The position numbers and the translations under genes are program-made. 64,000 nucleotides of DNA, taken from assembly GCA_020633675.1 (NCBI GenBank), contig JACKDE010000005.1, positions 434,001 through 498,000 on the forward strand. The letters run 5' to 3'. Shown piece after piece: positions 1-7,899 of this stretch. How positions within the stretch are numbered: position 1 is the first letter of the stretch; every line of letters begins with the position of its first letter. Source of the DNA: Deferribacteres bacterium (lineage in GTDB: Bacteria; Zhuqueibacterota; Zhuqueibacteria; Zhuqueibacterales; Geothermadaptataceae). The notes below the pieces were generated by a model that saw nothing but the letters and a program-made list of their open reading frames with translations, ran no database searches and had not been told where the DNA came from.

Positions 1-1770
1 AAAAATCAAATCCTTGAACTTCTGACGCATCTTTTTCATCATCATATCTTCGATCTCTTTCGGCGTCTTCATCTCCATCACCTGATTGGCTAACTCCACT
101 GCTTCCGAATACTCGACTGAACGAATGATGTTTTTGATTTCAGGCAAAACGATCGGGCTGACGCTGAGCTCATCGATGCCGAGTCCCAGCAAAATCAGTG
201 TCGCAAGCGGATTGCCGGCCATTTCGCCACACATACCAACCCAGGTGCCCTTTTTGTGAGCAGCATCAATCACGCTGCGAATCAAACGCAAAACTGCGGG
301 GTGCAAATCTCTGTACAAATAGGCGATTCGCTCATTGCCGCGATCGACTGCCAGCGTGTATTGCACCAAATCATTGGTGCCGATGCTGAGGAAGTCCACC
401 TCGTCCGCCAATAAATCGGTGATGACCGCAGAAGACGGCACTTCCACCATAACGCCGATATCGATTTTGTTGTGAAACGGAATACGCTTTTTGCTCAACT
501 CTGCCTTGGCTTTTTCGAGCATTTGCTTGGCTTCAAGCAATTCGGAAATCCCTGAGATCATTGGAAACAAGATTTTGACATTACCATGCATGCTGGCGCG
601 CAAAATAGCTTTCAGTTGCGTGATGAATATATCAGGACGTTCCAGGCAGATGCGGATAGCACGGTAGCCCAAATAGGGATTGTCTTCAGGCGGAATACTG
701 ATATTTTGCGGACTCTTGTCGCCACCGACATCCAGAGTGCGGATGATGACCGGATATGGCCGGATGCGCTCGGCTACACTTCTGTATTCCTCAAACTGCT
801 CTTCTTCAGTGGGTAATTCTTCTTTGGCGAGAAACAGAAAGTCGGTTCGGTATAAACCGATGCCTCGCGCGCCAAATTCGATGACATTGTCCAACTCGTC
901 TGAAAACTCGAGATTGGCAGCCAGCTCGATCTCTTTTCCGTCAAGCGTCCGGGCTGGCAATGAACGAATTCTGGTGAGCTGCTGATTGATGGCATTGAGC
1001 TTTTTTTGGATTTGACGGTACCGGTCTATGGTCTTTTTATCGGGATTGATGTAAACAATCCCCTCGGTACCATCCAGAATAACGCGATCTTCATTTTGAA
1101 TGAACTCGGTTACACGATGCAGGCCGACCGCCGCAGGCACGCGAAATGAGCGCGCCATAATTGCCGAATGGCTGGTTTTGCCGCCTAGATCGGTAGCAAA
1201 TCCAAGAATTTTGTGCTTGTCGAGGGCGATGGTATCGGAGGGCGTTAAATCGCGTGCGACGATGATTGCCGCGCCTGTGAGCTTGTTCAGAAAATCAGTG
1301 CGATTGCCCTGAATATTTCTGATCACCCGGCGTTTGATATCGCGCAGGTCGGCTGCACGCTCACGCATATACTCATCATCTGAGCCTGCGAGTTGTTTTT
1401 GGTATTTTTCTATAATGCTGTAAAAAGCATAGTCTGCAGCCATTTTTCCTGCTTCAATGGCTTGCTTGGTTTCGTCGATCAGGTAGGGATCATCGAGAAA
1501 AAGATGGTGGGTTTCAAAAATCTTGGCATTTTCATCGCCGATACGACTGACCACGCTTTCAGTATCTTCTTTGAGCTCCTGCTTGGTTTTTTCGATGGCC
1601 TGGCAGAAGTTCTCGAGTTCTGTTTCGATTTCATTGTCGTCAATCCGGCGTTCTTCAATTTTGACCGACTCACCGGATAAAATGAAGGCCTTGCCTATAG
1701 CGATGCCTGGCGAAACAGCCACACCTTTAAAGCAATAATTCGCCCTTGGCTTAGTTTTTTTCTCGATCAT
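1..1770 (-). CDS. ptsI: PTS enzyme I (phosphoenolpyruvate-protein phosphotransferase), truncated by window edge
   Basis: Cytoplasmic enzyme I takes phosphate from phosphoenolpyruvate and passes it to HPr. The frame is open from ATG at 1770 to base 1, 590 codons without a stop. E. coli enzyme I has 575 residues, so only a few C-terminal residues should be missing. The N-terminus has the family pattern GVAVSPGIAIG. The phosphorylated histidine is in GGKTSHSAIMAR (His201), and the PEP-site cysteine is in GMCGEMAGNP (Cys514). The start overlaps the ptsH stop by ATGA, so the two are translationally coupled. No sugar-specific EII components are in the window, so the phosphate target is unknown here; a regulatory PTS is possible. 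Confidence 0.95.
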   Translation of the reverse strand, partial: MIEKKTKPRANYCFKGVAVSPGIAIGKAFILSGESVKIEERRIDDNEIETELENFCQAIEKTKQELKEDTESVVSRIGDENAKIFETHHLFLDDPYLIDETKQAIEAGKMAADYAFYSIIEKYQKQLAGSDDEYMRERAADLRDIKRRVIRNIQGNRTDFLNKLTGAAIIVARDLTPSDTIALDKHKILGFATDLGGKTSHSAIMARSFRVPAAVGLHRVTEFIQNEDRVILDGTEGIVYINPDKKTIDRYRQIQKKLNAINQQLTRIRSLPARTLDGKEIELAANLEFSDELDNVIEFGARGIGLYRTDFLFLAKEELPTEEEQFEEYRSVAERIRPYPVIIRTLDVGGDKSPQNISIPPEDNPYLGYRAIRICLERPDIFITQLKAILRASMHGNVKILFPMISGISELLEAKQMLEKAKAELSKKRIPFHNKIDIGVMVEVPSSAVITDLLADEVDFLSIGTNDLVQYTLAVDRGNERIAYLYRDLHPAVLRLIRSVIDAAHKKGTWVGMCGEMAGNPLATLILLGLGIDELSVSPIVLPEIKNIIRSVEYSEAVELANQVMEMKTPKEIEDMMMKKMRQKFKDLIF

Positions 1771-2033
1771 TCTTCGTTAAATTTCTGTTCAAAGAGGGCA
1801 ATCAACGCATCAACAGCTTCGGATTCGTCATCGCCATTGGCGGAAATCGTCAACTCAGCACCATTTTCTGCAGCGAGCATCATCACTCCCATAATGCTTT
1901 TACCGTTGACCACTTGCGAATCTCTACTGATGAAAACATCGGATTTAAATTTCGATGCGGTTTTCACCAACAAAGCAGCCGGCCTGGCATGCAAACCGAA
2001 TTTGTTTTTGATATGAACAGCGACTTCTTTCAT
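1767..2033 (-). CDS. ptsH: HPr phosphocarrier protein
   Basis: An 88-residue HPr that relays phosphate from enzyme I to EIIA domains. His15 lies in GLHARPA, the canonical active site. Ser46 lies in GKSIMGVMML, the site phosphorylated by HPr kinase in organisms that use HPr for carbon regulation. The presence of this serine therefore suggests an HprK elsewhere in the genome (inference). It starts 18 bp after the prenyl synthase stop and its own stop overlaps the ptsI start, so the three genes look like one transcription unit. The ribosome binding site is weak. Confidence 0.95.
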   Translation of the reverse strand: MKEVAVHIKNKFGLHARPAALLVKTASKFKSDVFISRDSQVVNGKSIMGVMMLAAENGAELTISANGDDESEAVDALIALFEQKFNEE

Positions 2034-2051
2034 GTTGTGCCGTGTATCGAT

Positions 2052-3044
2052 TTAAAATTTACGTTTCAAAATATAGCGCAGAAAGTTCTTCAAATCGCCA
2101 GTGCTGATATCGCGATGCAGCGAATCGAGATGAGCTTCTGCTGTATCGATATACTCCTGCACGGTTGTTAAAGCGCATTGAATCGAGCCAATTTCCTCGA
2201 AATGCTGCCGGATTCGATAAATGCCATCGCGGCTGATCTGCTCGCTTTGCATTTCCTTTCGAATCTCTGCCCTTTGCGCTTCCGTGCCATGCTCGAGGGC
2301 ATGAATGAGCAGGAAGGTCTTTTTCTTGCGTTTGATATCGCTTCCGAAGTCTTTGCCCAACACCTTTTCTTCGCTGGTGATATCGAGCAAATCATCCTGG
2401 ATTTGAAAAGCAATACCGAGGCTCTCTCCGAAACCGCGCAGCGCAACCATATCCGTTTTTGAACCGCCGGAAAGCGCACATCCCATTTCCGTACACAACC
2501 CCAAAAGCCGACCGGTTTTTTTGCGGATCATCTCGAGATAAGCTTCCATCGAGACGTCTTCACTGACTTCAAATTCTTTATCGAGCGCCTGGCCTTCGCA
2601 CAATTCCAGAATACATTCGGTGAACATGCGATGGACATCAATTAAACGATCTGTTTGCGTTCGCGCAAGGCTTTCGTATGCGAGTGCGACCAGTCCATCG
2701 CCTGCAAGCAACGCCACATCGATACCCCACTTGTGATGAACCGTCGGTCGGCCCCTGCGGGTGGCGTCATTGTCCATAATATCATCGTGGACCAGGGTGA
2801 AATTGTGCAAAATTTCAATCGCACCGGCTGCAGGGATCATGCGTTCGACTGCACCGCCAAACGCATTGGCAGTCAGGAGCATAAGTACCGGCCTGAGTTG
2901 TTTGCCACCTCCGCTGAGCACATATTGCATCGGCTCATACAAGCTTTGGGGTTTCTCTTTCGTAATGATGGAGGAGAGATATTGGGAAACGGGTTGCTTG
3001 TAAGTTAGAAGCTTTTGGTCAAAGGTGGAGCTTGCTTTTGACAT
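2052..3044 (-). CDS. Polyprenyl synthetase family protein (short-chain prenyl diphosphate synthase)
   Basis: A 330-residue trans-prenyltransferase that condenses isopentenyl diphosphate with an allylic diphosphate. Visible motifs: GGGKQLRP (about 45-52), first aspartate-rich motif DDIMD (87-91) followed by NDATRRGRPT, and second motif DDLLD (217-221). The first motif is the short DDxxD form, not the DDxxxxD of bacterial FPP synthases. Phe82, five residues before it, is a bulky residue typical of enzymes stopping at C15-C20. This favours GGPP or FPP as product over long quinone side chains, but chain length cannot be settled from sequence. It is the first gene of a unit with ptsH and ptsI, an uncommon pairing. 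Confidence 0.9.
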   Translation of the reverse strand: MSKASSTFDQKLLTYKQPVSQYLSSIITKEKPQSLYEPMQYVLSGGGKQLRPVLMLLTANAFGGAVERMIPAAGAIEILHNFTLVHDDIMDNDATRRGRPTVHHKWGIDVALLAGDGLVALAYESLARTQTDRLIDVHRMFTECILELCEGQALDKEFEVSEDVSMEAYLEMIRKKTGRLLGLCTEMGCALSGGSKTDMVALRGFGESLGIAFQIQDDLLDITSEEKVLGKDFGSDIKRKKKTFLLIHALEHGTEAQRAEIRKEMQSEQISRDGIYRIRQHFEEIGSIQCALTTVQEYIDTAEAHLDSLHRDISTGDLKNFLRYILKRKF

Positions 3045-3192
3045 TGAAAATCGGTCTGAAACGACAAACGCTAAACGATCCTGTTAATTTTTGATTTCAC
3101 GGAAGTTATGCAACAAGAATGATGCCGGGTGCTAAAAATCAATCGAGGAAAATACACAATATCGTTTCAAGAGTCAAGATAAAGTTCCACAT

Positions 3193-3218
3193 AAAAAAAT
3201 GGGAGCATTCGCTCCCAT
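3193..3218 (-). terminator. Rho-independent terminator of the ATPase-TolC-Yip1 unit
   Basis: Read on the minus strand, a perfect 8-bp stem (ATGGGAGC / GCTCCCAT, 3199-3206 with 3211-3218) with a 4-base loop is followed by seven T residues (3193-3199 region). It lies about 105 bp after the stop of the ABC ATPase gene and separates that unit from the prenyl synthase-ptsHI unit. Confidence 0.85.
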
Positions 3219-3323
3219 GGATATCAATCACTCTTTTTTTGCTAAAATCCCGATCAAGCTTTCGCAAATCAATCATCGAAAATTTGGGCAGCATATCGAA
3301 ATTTTACACTTTTTCGAAAAGTA

Positions 3324-4031
3324 TCAGCTTGCCGGAATACTCTCGGCAGCTTTGTTCACCGCCTCATCGCGTTCGATATAGCCATCTTTCAGCCGCACAA
3401 TCCGGTTGGCATGTTCAGCGATGTATTCTTCATGCGTAACCAAAATAATCGTGTTACCCTGATTGTGTAACTCGGTAAAGATGTTCATAATCTCATCGCC
3501 GGTTTTGGTATCAAGGTTGCCGGTCGGCTCATCTGCCAATATGATAGATGGATTGTTCACCAAAGCACGCGCAATGGCTACACGCTGCCGCTGGCCACCG
3601 GACAGTTCATTAGGCTTGTGATCCATACGATCGGCAAGCCCGACTCGCTCCAATGCTTCCGTTGCCTGCTTCCGCCTCTGGCCCGCCGAAATTCCGGCAT
3701 AAACCAGTGGTAATTCGACGTTGTGCAAAGCGTTCGCGCGCGGCAGCAGATTGAATGTTTGAAACACAAAGCCGATTTCGCGGTTGCGGATGTCTGCGAG
3801 TTGATCGTCATTCATTTCATTTACCAGCGAGCCGGCCAATTTATAGACACCGGAACTCGGCGTATCGAGGCAGCCTAAAATATTCATCAGCGTCGACTTC
3901 CCGGAGCCGGATGGCCCCATAATCGCGACATATTCGTTCTGGTCGATATTCATGTCGACGTCGCGCAGTGCATGCACCTCGATGGTGCCGATCTGGTAAA
4001 TTTTATTTAACTGTTCAACTTCAATTAGCAT
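3324..4031 (-). CDS. ABC transporter ATP-binding protein, LolD/MacB type
   Basis: A 235-residue ATPase of the MacB/LolD subfamily, which energises periplasm-facing permeases (lipoprotein release or efflux) rather than classical transport. Walker A is GPSGSGKST (39-47), the signature LSGGQ is at 143-147 and Walker B IILADE is at 163-168. The stretch [19 protein letters not shown] is typical of this subfamily. Upstream on the same strand lie TolC and a Yip1-like protein. No MacB-type permease or membrane-fusion protein is adjacent, so the partner must be encoded elsewhere. A strong terminator follows. Confidence 0.93.
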   Translation of the reverse strand: MLIEVEQLNKIYQIGTIEVHALRDVDMNIDQNEYVAIMGPSGSGKSTLMNILGCLDTPSSGVYKLAGSLVNEMNDDQLADIRNREIGFVFQTFNLLPRANALHNVELPLVYAGISAGQRRKQATEALERVGLADRMDHKPNELSGGQRQRVAIARALVNNPSIILADEPTGNLDTKTGDEIMNIFTELHNQGNTIILVTHEEYIAEHANRIVRLKDGYIERDEAVNKAAESIPAS

Positions 4032-4097
4032 ATCAAGGCCCCAAATTGTCTCTCACGCAAAAGCAATCATCTTATTGCGTGAACGGGTTTCCGTTCG

Positions 4098-5471
4098 CTA
4101 CTTCAAAGTACCCATTGCAGCTTGCAAGCGGGCCTCGGTGATTTTAGTGTTGTATTTTGCCTGCACAAAAGTGGCGCGCGCCCTCGTCAAGTTTACCTGC
4201 GCCGTGATGACGTCCAGCAAGGTGCCAGCACCCACACGGTAGCGTTCCTGCGCCAAACGCAAATCTTCCTGAGCGGATTGCAGGTTGGCTTCGTTAATTT
4301 GCGAGACTTCCTGATTGACCTGCAAATCGAGCAGGGCTTCACGGACCTGACGACGCAGCTCGCGCTGGGTGTTGACCAGGTTTTCCTCGGCTATGCGGTA
4401 ACTTTGAGCCTGGCGCTCAACATTTGCGGCATCGGCAAATCCATTAAAAAGATTGAAGTTCAGGCGCAGGCCAAGATTGAGCGAAAAGTTTTTATCATAA
4501 TTGGTGTAAACACGATCAATCTCGGAGTTGCTTCTTGAGTACTGTGCGAAGCCGCTAATAATCGGTAAGTAGGCAGCTTTCGCAGCCCGACGGCCATACT
4601 TTGCAGCGTTCATATCGGATTTGAATTGAAAAATTTGCGGATTATTCTGCATCGCGATATTCAGTACTTCTTCTTCATTATAAACCGGCTGTGCTTCAAC
4701 ATCTTCCAAATCGATTATTTCGAGTTCAGCATCAGGTTGCCGGCCCATTGCGACATTCAGCAACGCGCGCGAATCCCGCACCATATTTTGCTGCTGGATC
4801 AGGCTGATCTTGTCGTTGCCAAGTGTGGTTTGAGCACGATACACATCGGCCTGGGCGACTGAACCGATTTCGAACATGCTCTGTGTCCGCTTCAGTTGCT
4901 CTTCGCTTGACTTGACTGCCTCGCTGGCAACCTCGAGCAAGCGGATGTTTTTCAACAATTCAAAATATCTCTGATGAATTGTGAGAACCGTATTTTGCTT
5001 GCTGTTATCCACGCTGTAAAAGGCCGACTCACGATTGGACCTGGCTTGCTTGAGCGTGTTATACGTATCGCCAAAATCGAAAATAGTTTGATTCAGTGTG
5101 AAAGATGCAGAATGGGATTGCCGAACGCTCCCGTCCTGCTCAACTTCCAACTGCCGATAACCGATCGTCTCACCAGTGTTTGTATCGATAATCGGTACAT
5201 CGCGCTTAAACGTGCTGGTTCCCTGGCGGAATCGACCGCTCGAAAACGAGGAGCTCAGAGTAGGTAAAAGGCGGCTTCTCGCCGAAGTGACCTGCGTTTC
5301 TGCGATGCGTGCCTGTCGCTGGGCATTGAGATAACTGGAATTTTTTTGCAGAGCGATTTGCACGCATTCTTCCAATGTCAATGGCTTGCTCTGCCCGGAC
5401 TGTGAAAATCCCACGACCGGAAAAAGCAGCAATGATGCTAATGCAAAAGCCAATAGCTTCTTGAAAATCAT
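4098..5471 (-). CDS. TolC family outer membrane efflux protein
   Basis: A 457-residue outer membrane channel protein. It starts with a signal peptide (basic MIFKK, hydrophobic run, FSQSG cleavage region). The body shows the two TolC repeats of long helices rich in Q, A, R, N and E. The first begins LTLEECVQIALQKN and the second EEVLNIAMQNNPQIFQFKSD; the end YRVGAGTLLDVITAQVNLTRA is a family hallmark. The start is supported by GAGGAG nine bases upstream. It sits between a Yip1-like gene and an ABC ATPase, which suggests a type I secretion or tripartite efflux role, but the adaptor and permease are not here. Confidence 0.93.
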   Translation of the reverse strand: MIFKKLLAFALASLLLFPVVGFSQSGQSKPLTLEECVQIALQKNSSYLNAQRQARIAETQVTSARSRLLPTLSSSFSSGRFRQGTSTFKRDVPIIDTNTGETIGYRQLEVEQDGSVRQSHSASFTLNQTIFDFGDTYNTLKQARSNRESAFYSVDNSKQNTVLTIHQRYFELLKNIRLLEVASEAVKSSEEQLKRTQSMFEIGSVAQADVYRAQTTLGNDKISLIQQQNMVRDSRALLNVAMGRQPDAELEIIDLEDVEAQPVYNEEEVLNIAMQNNPQIFQFKSDMNAAKYGRRAAKAAYLPIISGFAQYSRSNSEIDRVYTNYDKNFSLNLGLRLNFNLFNGFADAANVERQAQSYRIAEENLVNTQRELRRQVREALLDLQVNQEVSQINEANLQSAQEDLRLAQERYRVGAGTLLDVITAQVNLTRARATFVQAKYNTKITEARLQAAMGTLK

Positions 5472-5512
5472 CTTTGTGAACTCCTCGTTTTGAAAAAATC
5501 AAGCATACCAAA

Positions 5513-6205
5513 CTAACTGAACATTGCTCTCCATCCTGCGCCAACCACAATCAGGATGATCCACCAGGTCGCAGTTACCGTGATGCCTTTTTGATTGGTG
5601 AATTTATAAGCAGCGGCAACACCAATTCCCATAACTGCAACATACCAGATTGTTAGCAGGTCGAGCGAAGAAAGCAAACTGTATAAAAACGATGTTTTGT
5701 CATCGGAAGGGGCAAGAAAGGCTAAACTGGTTGGAGATTCAATCGCCCCCCGGGAAAGCATAATCGGCACGGTAATGGCGCTGGTAATGATACTGATCAC
5801 ACCGCTCCAGCAGGTTACCGAAAACAGGACTTTGAACCTGGATTCGCCACCCAAAATCACATTGCCGGTAAAAAGCAATACCGCTCCGACAATCACATAA
5901 AAAAGTGGAGTTGTTACGATTGCAAACATCCAGCCGTAACTTTTGGTGATGTTGGTGGTCATCTCGATCTGCTGCTCGGTTACATTCGGATTTTGGCTCA
6001 TCTGTTCGACCTGGGCCTTTGCAATCAGATCGATCAGCAGATAGGAATTCAACACACCAAGAGCAACAACCAGCACAAACGGCACTAACCAGGTCGGTCT
6101 TTGCACAATATCATCAAATGTCGGGCGCGGGGATGTGATCACACCAATGATACGTGAAATGGTACTCAACCCTTGATCGGATGGAGATTGGGTCGCTTCG
6201 TTCAT
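5513..6205 (-). CDS. Yip1 family integral membrane protein
   Basis: A 230-residue membrane protein with about five transmembrane segments. Pattern of the Yip1 family: SPRPTFDDIVQRPTWLVPF at the N-terminus, then a C-terminal helix around LDLLTIWYVAVMGIGVAAAYKF. The start was set at the ATG at 6205 because AGGAGGAGGA lies just before it; an upstream in-frame start would add 22 residues with no better site. It is the first gene of a minus-strand group with TolC and the ABC ATPase. Yip1 proteins in bacteria have no established general role, so function here is unknown; a link to the efflux components is inference from position. Confidence 0.8.
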   Translation of the reverse strand: MNEATQSPSDQGLSTISRIIGVITSPRPTFDDIVQRPTWLVPFVLVVALGVLNSYLLIDLIAKAQVEQMSQNPNVTEQQIEMTTNITKSYGWMFAIVTTPLFYVIVGAVLLFTGNVILGGESRFKVLFSVTCWSGVISIITSAITVPIMLSRGAIESPTSLAFLAPSDDKTSFLYSLLSSLDLLTIWYVAVMGIGVAAAYKFTNQKGITVTATWWIILIVVGAGWRAMFS

Positions 6206-6688
6206 TATACTTCCTCCTCCTTTACCTGAACAGTTCTGCAGGATATCTCGCATAGCGCTTCGGAAATGCAAAACATCACTACTGACGGATTTAAATATGC
6301 AAAAGTTTCGGCAATCTTGTTTACAAAAGCAATAATTTTAAGACAACAATTCGTGAACGCCCGTAGACCAGATCGATATCTTGCAAATGCAAATCCATTT
6401 TTCTTCACTTCAAGGCACCCGACAAAGCAACACGTAGCCAGAAAAGCCAGCGTCTCATGCTAATATATACACCACAATCTGGTTTTCATTCAATTCTCGC
6501 CGCACATTTTCAAATCCTTGAGCCAACCACCGCCGGTTGGCTGGAACAGTCTTGTTAATGAATTAAGATTCTGCTTAGACTTTTCAAATATTTGTGATAG
6601 ATTTCACTTGCATTTTGCTGCTTCAGGCAATATCATCAGTCATGAATTGCAGGCGCATTAAACGCCAGGGGGCAGCACGTTGAAAATT
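6206..6688. other. Intergenic region between Yip1-like gene and tRNA-Arg, with one hairpin
   Basis: No convincing gene in 483 bp. It holds the promoter region of the minus-strand Yip1-TolC-ATPase unit and whatever drives the tRNA. A perfect 8-bp inverted repeat (AGCCAACC 6521-6528, GGTTGGCT 6535-6542, 6-base loop) is present without a T tract, so it is not an obvious terminator. Confidence 0.5.
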
Positions 6689-6762
<74 letters not shown>

Positions 6763-7056
6763 TTGATTTTCTCTGCGTTTGTATCCGCTTTGTAGATCAC
6801 GCTGGGGAAGTACAGTAACTATCCTGGAAGCAGCTTGATTCGAACGTTCCGAAAATCGGCTTGACTTAAACTGGCTTCTGGCTTTATTTTGTACACGAAT
6901 TCCGAAGCAGCACTGCTTTGGAAAAATTCATATATTACCCGGGGGGGATTGCTTGCACTCGTATTTCATCTCCCTGCTCCTCCATTCAACAGCAATAACT
7001 GACTCAGCTTCGCGCTTCCGATACCCAATTTCGGTTTTGATTTAAAAAGGATTCGA

Positions 7057-7845
7057 ATGCGCACGGTATATATTTGCGAAGAAGCTTCCATTGCCAAGCA
7101 GTTGCAGTTAGAAACACCGACAACATCTTCCAGGCATATAAATTTGAATGGTGTTCCAATAGCACACGTGACGCTAACGGAAAGATCTGATCACAAATAT
7201 AGAAATCACATACTGGAACAAATTCTTTCAAACCAGACAGGTTCCATTATGACCTTAAGGTTCGCAGCTGAAGCATCGATTCCCGTTCATCAACCTCGAC
7301 GAAACATTTGGATCCCATGGTGCTCGGATAAAATATTTCTAAACTGGCTTTTCGTTCTAACAGGCCGTTCGCGAAATATTTACCCGCATTACTTTTTTAT
7401 GAAATGCCGTTTGCAAAACAAAATGCACATCCCAAAAAATCATTTTCTTGCAGTACTGGAAGGCATTTCTCAAATGCCAGATCACCTGATGAGCGTTCCA
7501 AATCTTGCCGCGCTATTTGGACTATCGGACCGTCAACTGCGCAAATCATTTCCTCAATATTTTGGAGTGAGTCCGGGCAAGCTTTTGCGAGCGATAGTGC
7601 TTTTTCGGCAGACTTTAGCGCTAATGGATGAAGAGCATAAAATTGAGCAAAATGGCAATAAGCGGCACGGTCAGTCACCACTTGCACGACTTGAAATCGA
7701 AACCAATTTCAATTTTTCTGAACGGCTCAAAAGGCTCATCGGCATCGAGTACCGTGAGTTGCTGTCCGCCGCACAAAACGACCACTGGGCCACACTCTGG
7801 ATGAAAAAATGGCGAGAAGCCATCGCTGCAAAGCATTTGGATTGA
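7057..7845 (+). CDS. AraC/XylS-like transcriptional regulator
   Basis: A 262-residue protein whose C-terminal third matches the AraC DNA-binding region. The first helix-turn-helix is visible at about 145-190 (NLAALFGLSDRQLRKSFPQ, then FGVSPGKLL). The second is degenerate (FNFSERLKRLIGIEYRELL, about 222-242). The first 140 residues match nothing I recognise and may be a sensor domain. The start ATG has AGGAT eight bases upstream. It is encoded 54 bp before the C39 ABC exporter on the same strand, so control of the export locus is the natural guess (inference). No ligand can be named. Confidence 0.75.
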   Translation: MRTVYICEEASIAKQLQLETPTTSSRHINLNGVPIAHVTLTERSDHKYRNHILEQILSNQTGSIMTLRFAAEASIPVHQPRRNIWIPWCSDKIFLNWLFVLTGRSRNIYPHYFFMKCRLQNKMHIPKNHFLAVLEGISQMPDHLMSVPNLAALFGLSDRQLRKSFPQYFGVSPGKLLRAIVLFRQTLALMDEEHKIEQNGNKRHGQSPLARLEIETNFNFSERLKRLIGIEYRELLSAAQNDHWATLWMKKWREAIAAKHLD

Positions 7846-7899
7846 TTACGCCAATCCGCTGAGTTGGTTTTGAGCTGACTGAAAACCTCGGGGGTTCGA

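Noticed and set aside
6521..6542. Hairpin upstream of tRNA-Arg as a terminator
   Set aside because: No T tract on either side.
6953..7039. Small frame starting at TTG after a G-rich run, just before the AraC-like gene
   Set aside because: Weak start codon, ordinary composition and no family; the G run may simply be chance.
7890..7899. GGGGGTTCGA, identical to the tRNA-Arg T arm, as an attachment site copy
   Set aside because: Only about ten bases match and they overlap the ribosome site of the exporter gene; too short for an att site.
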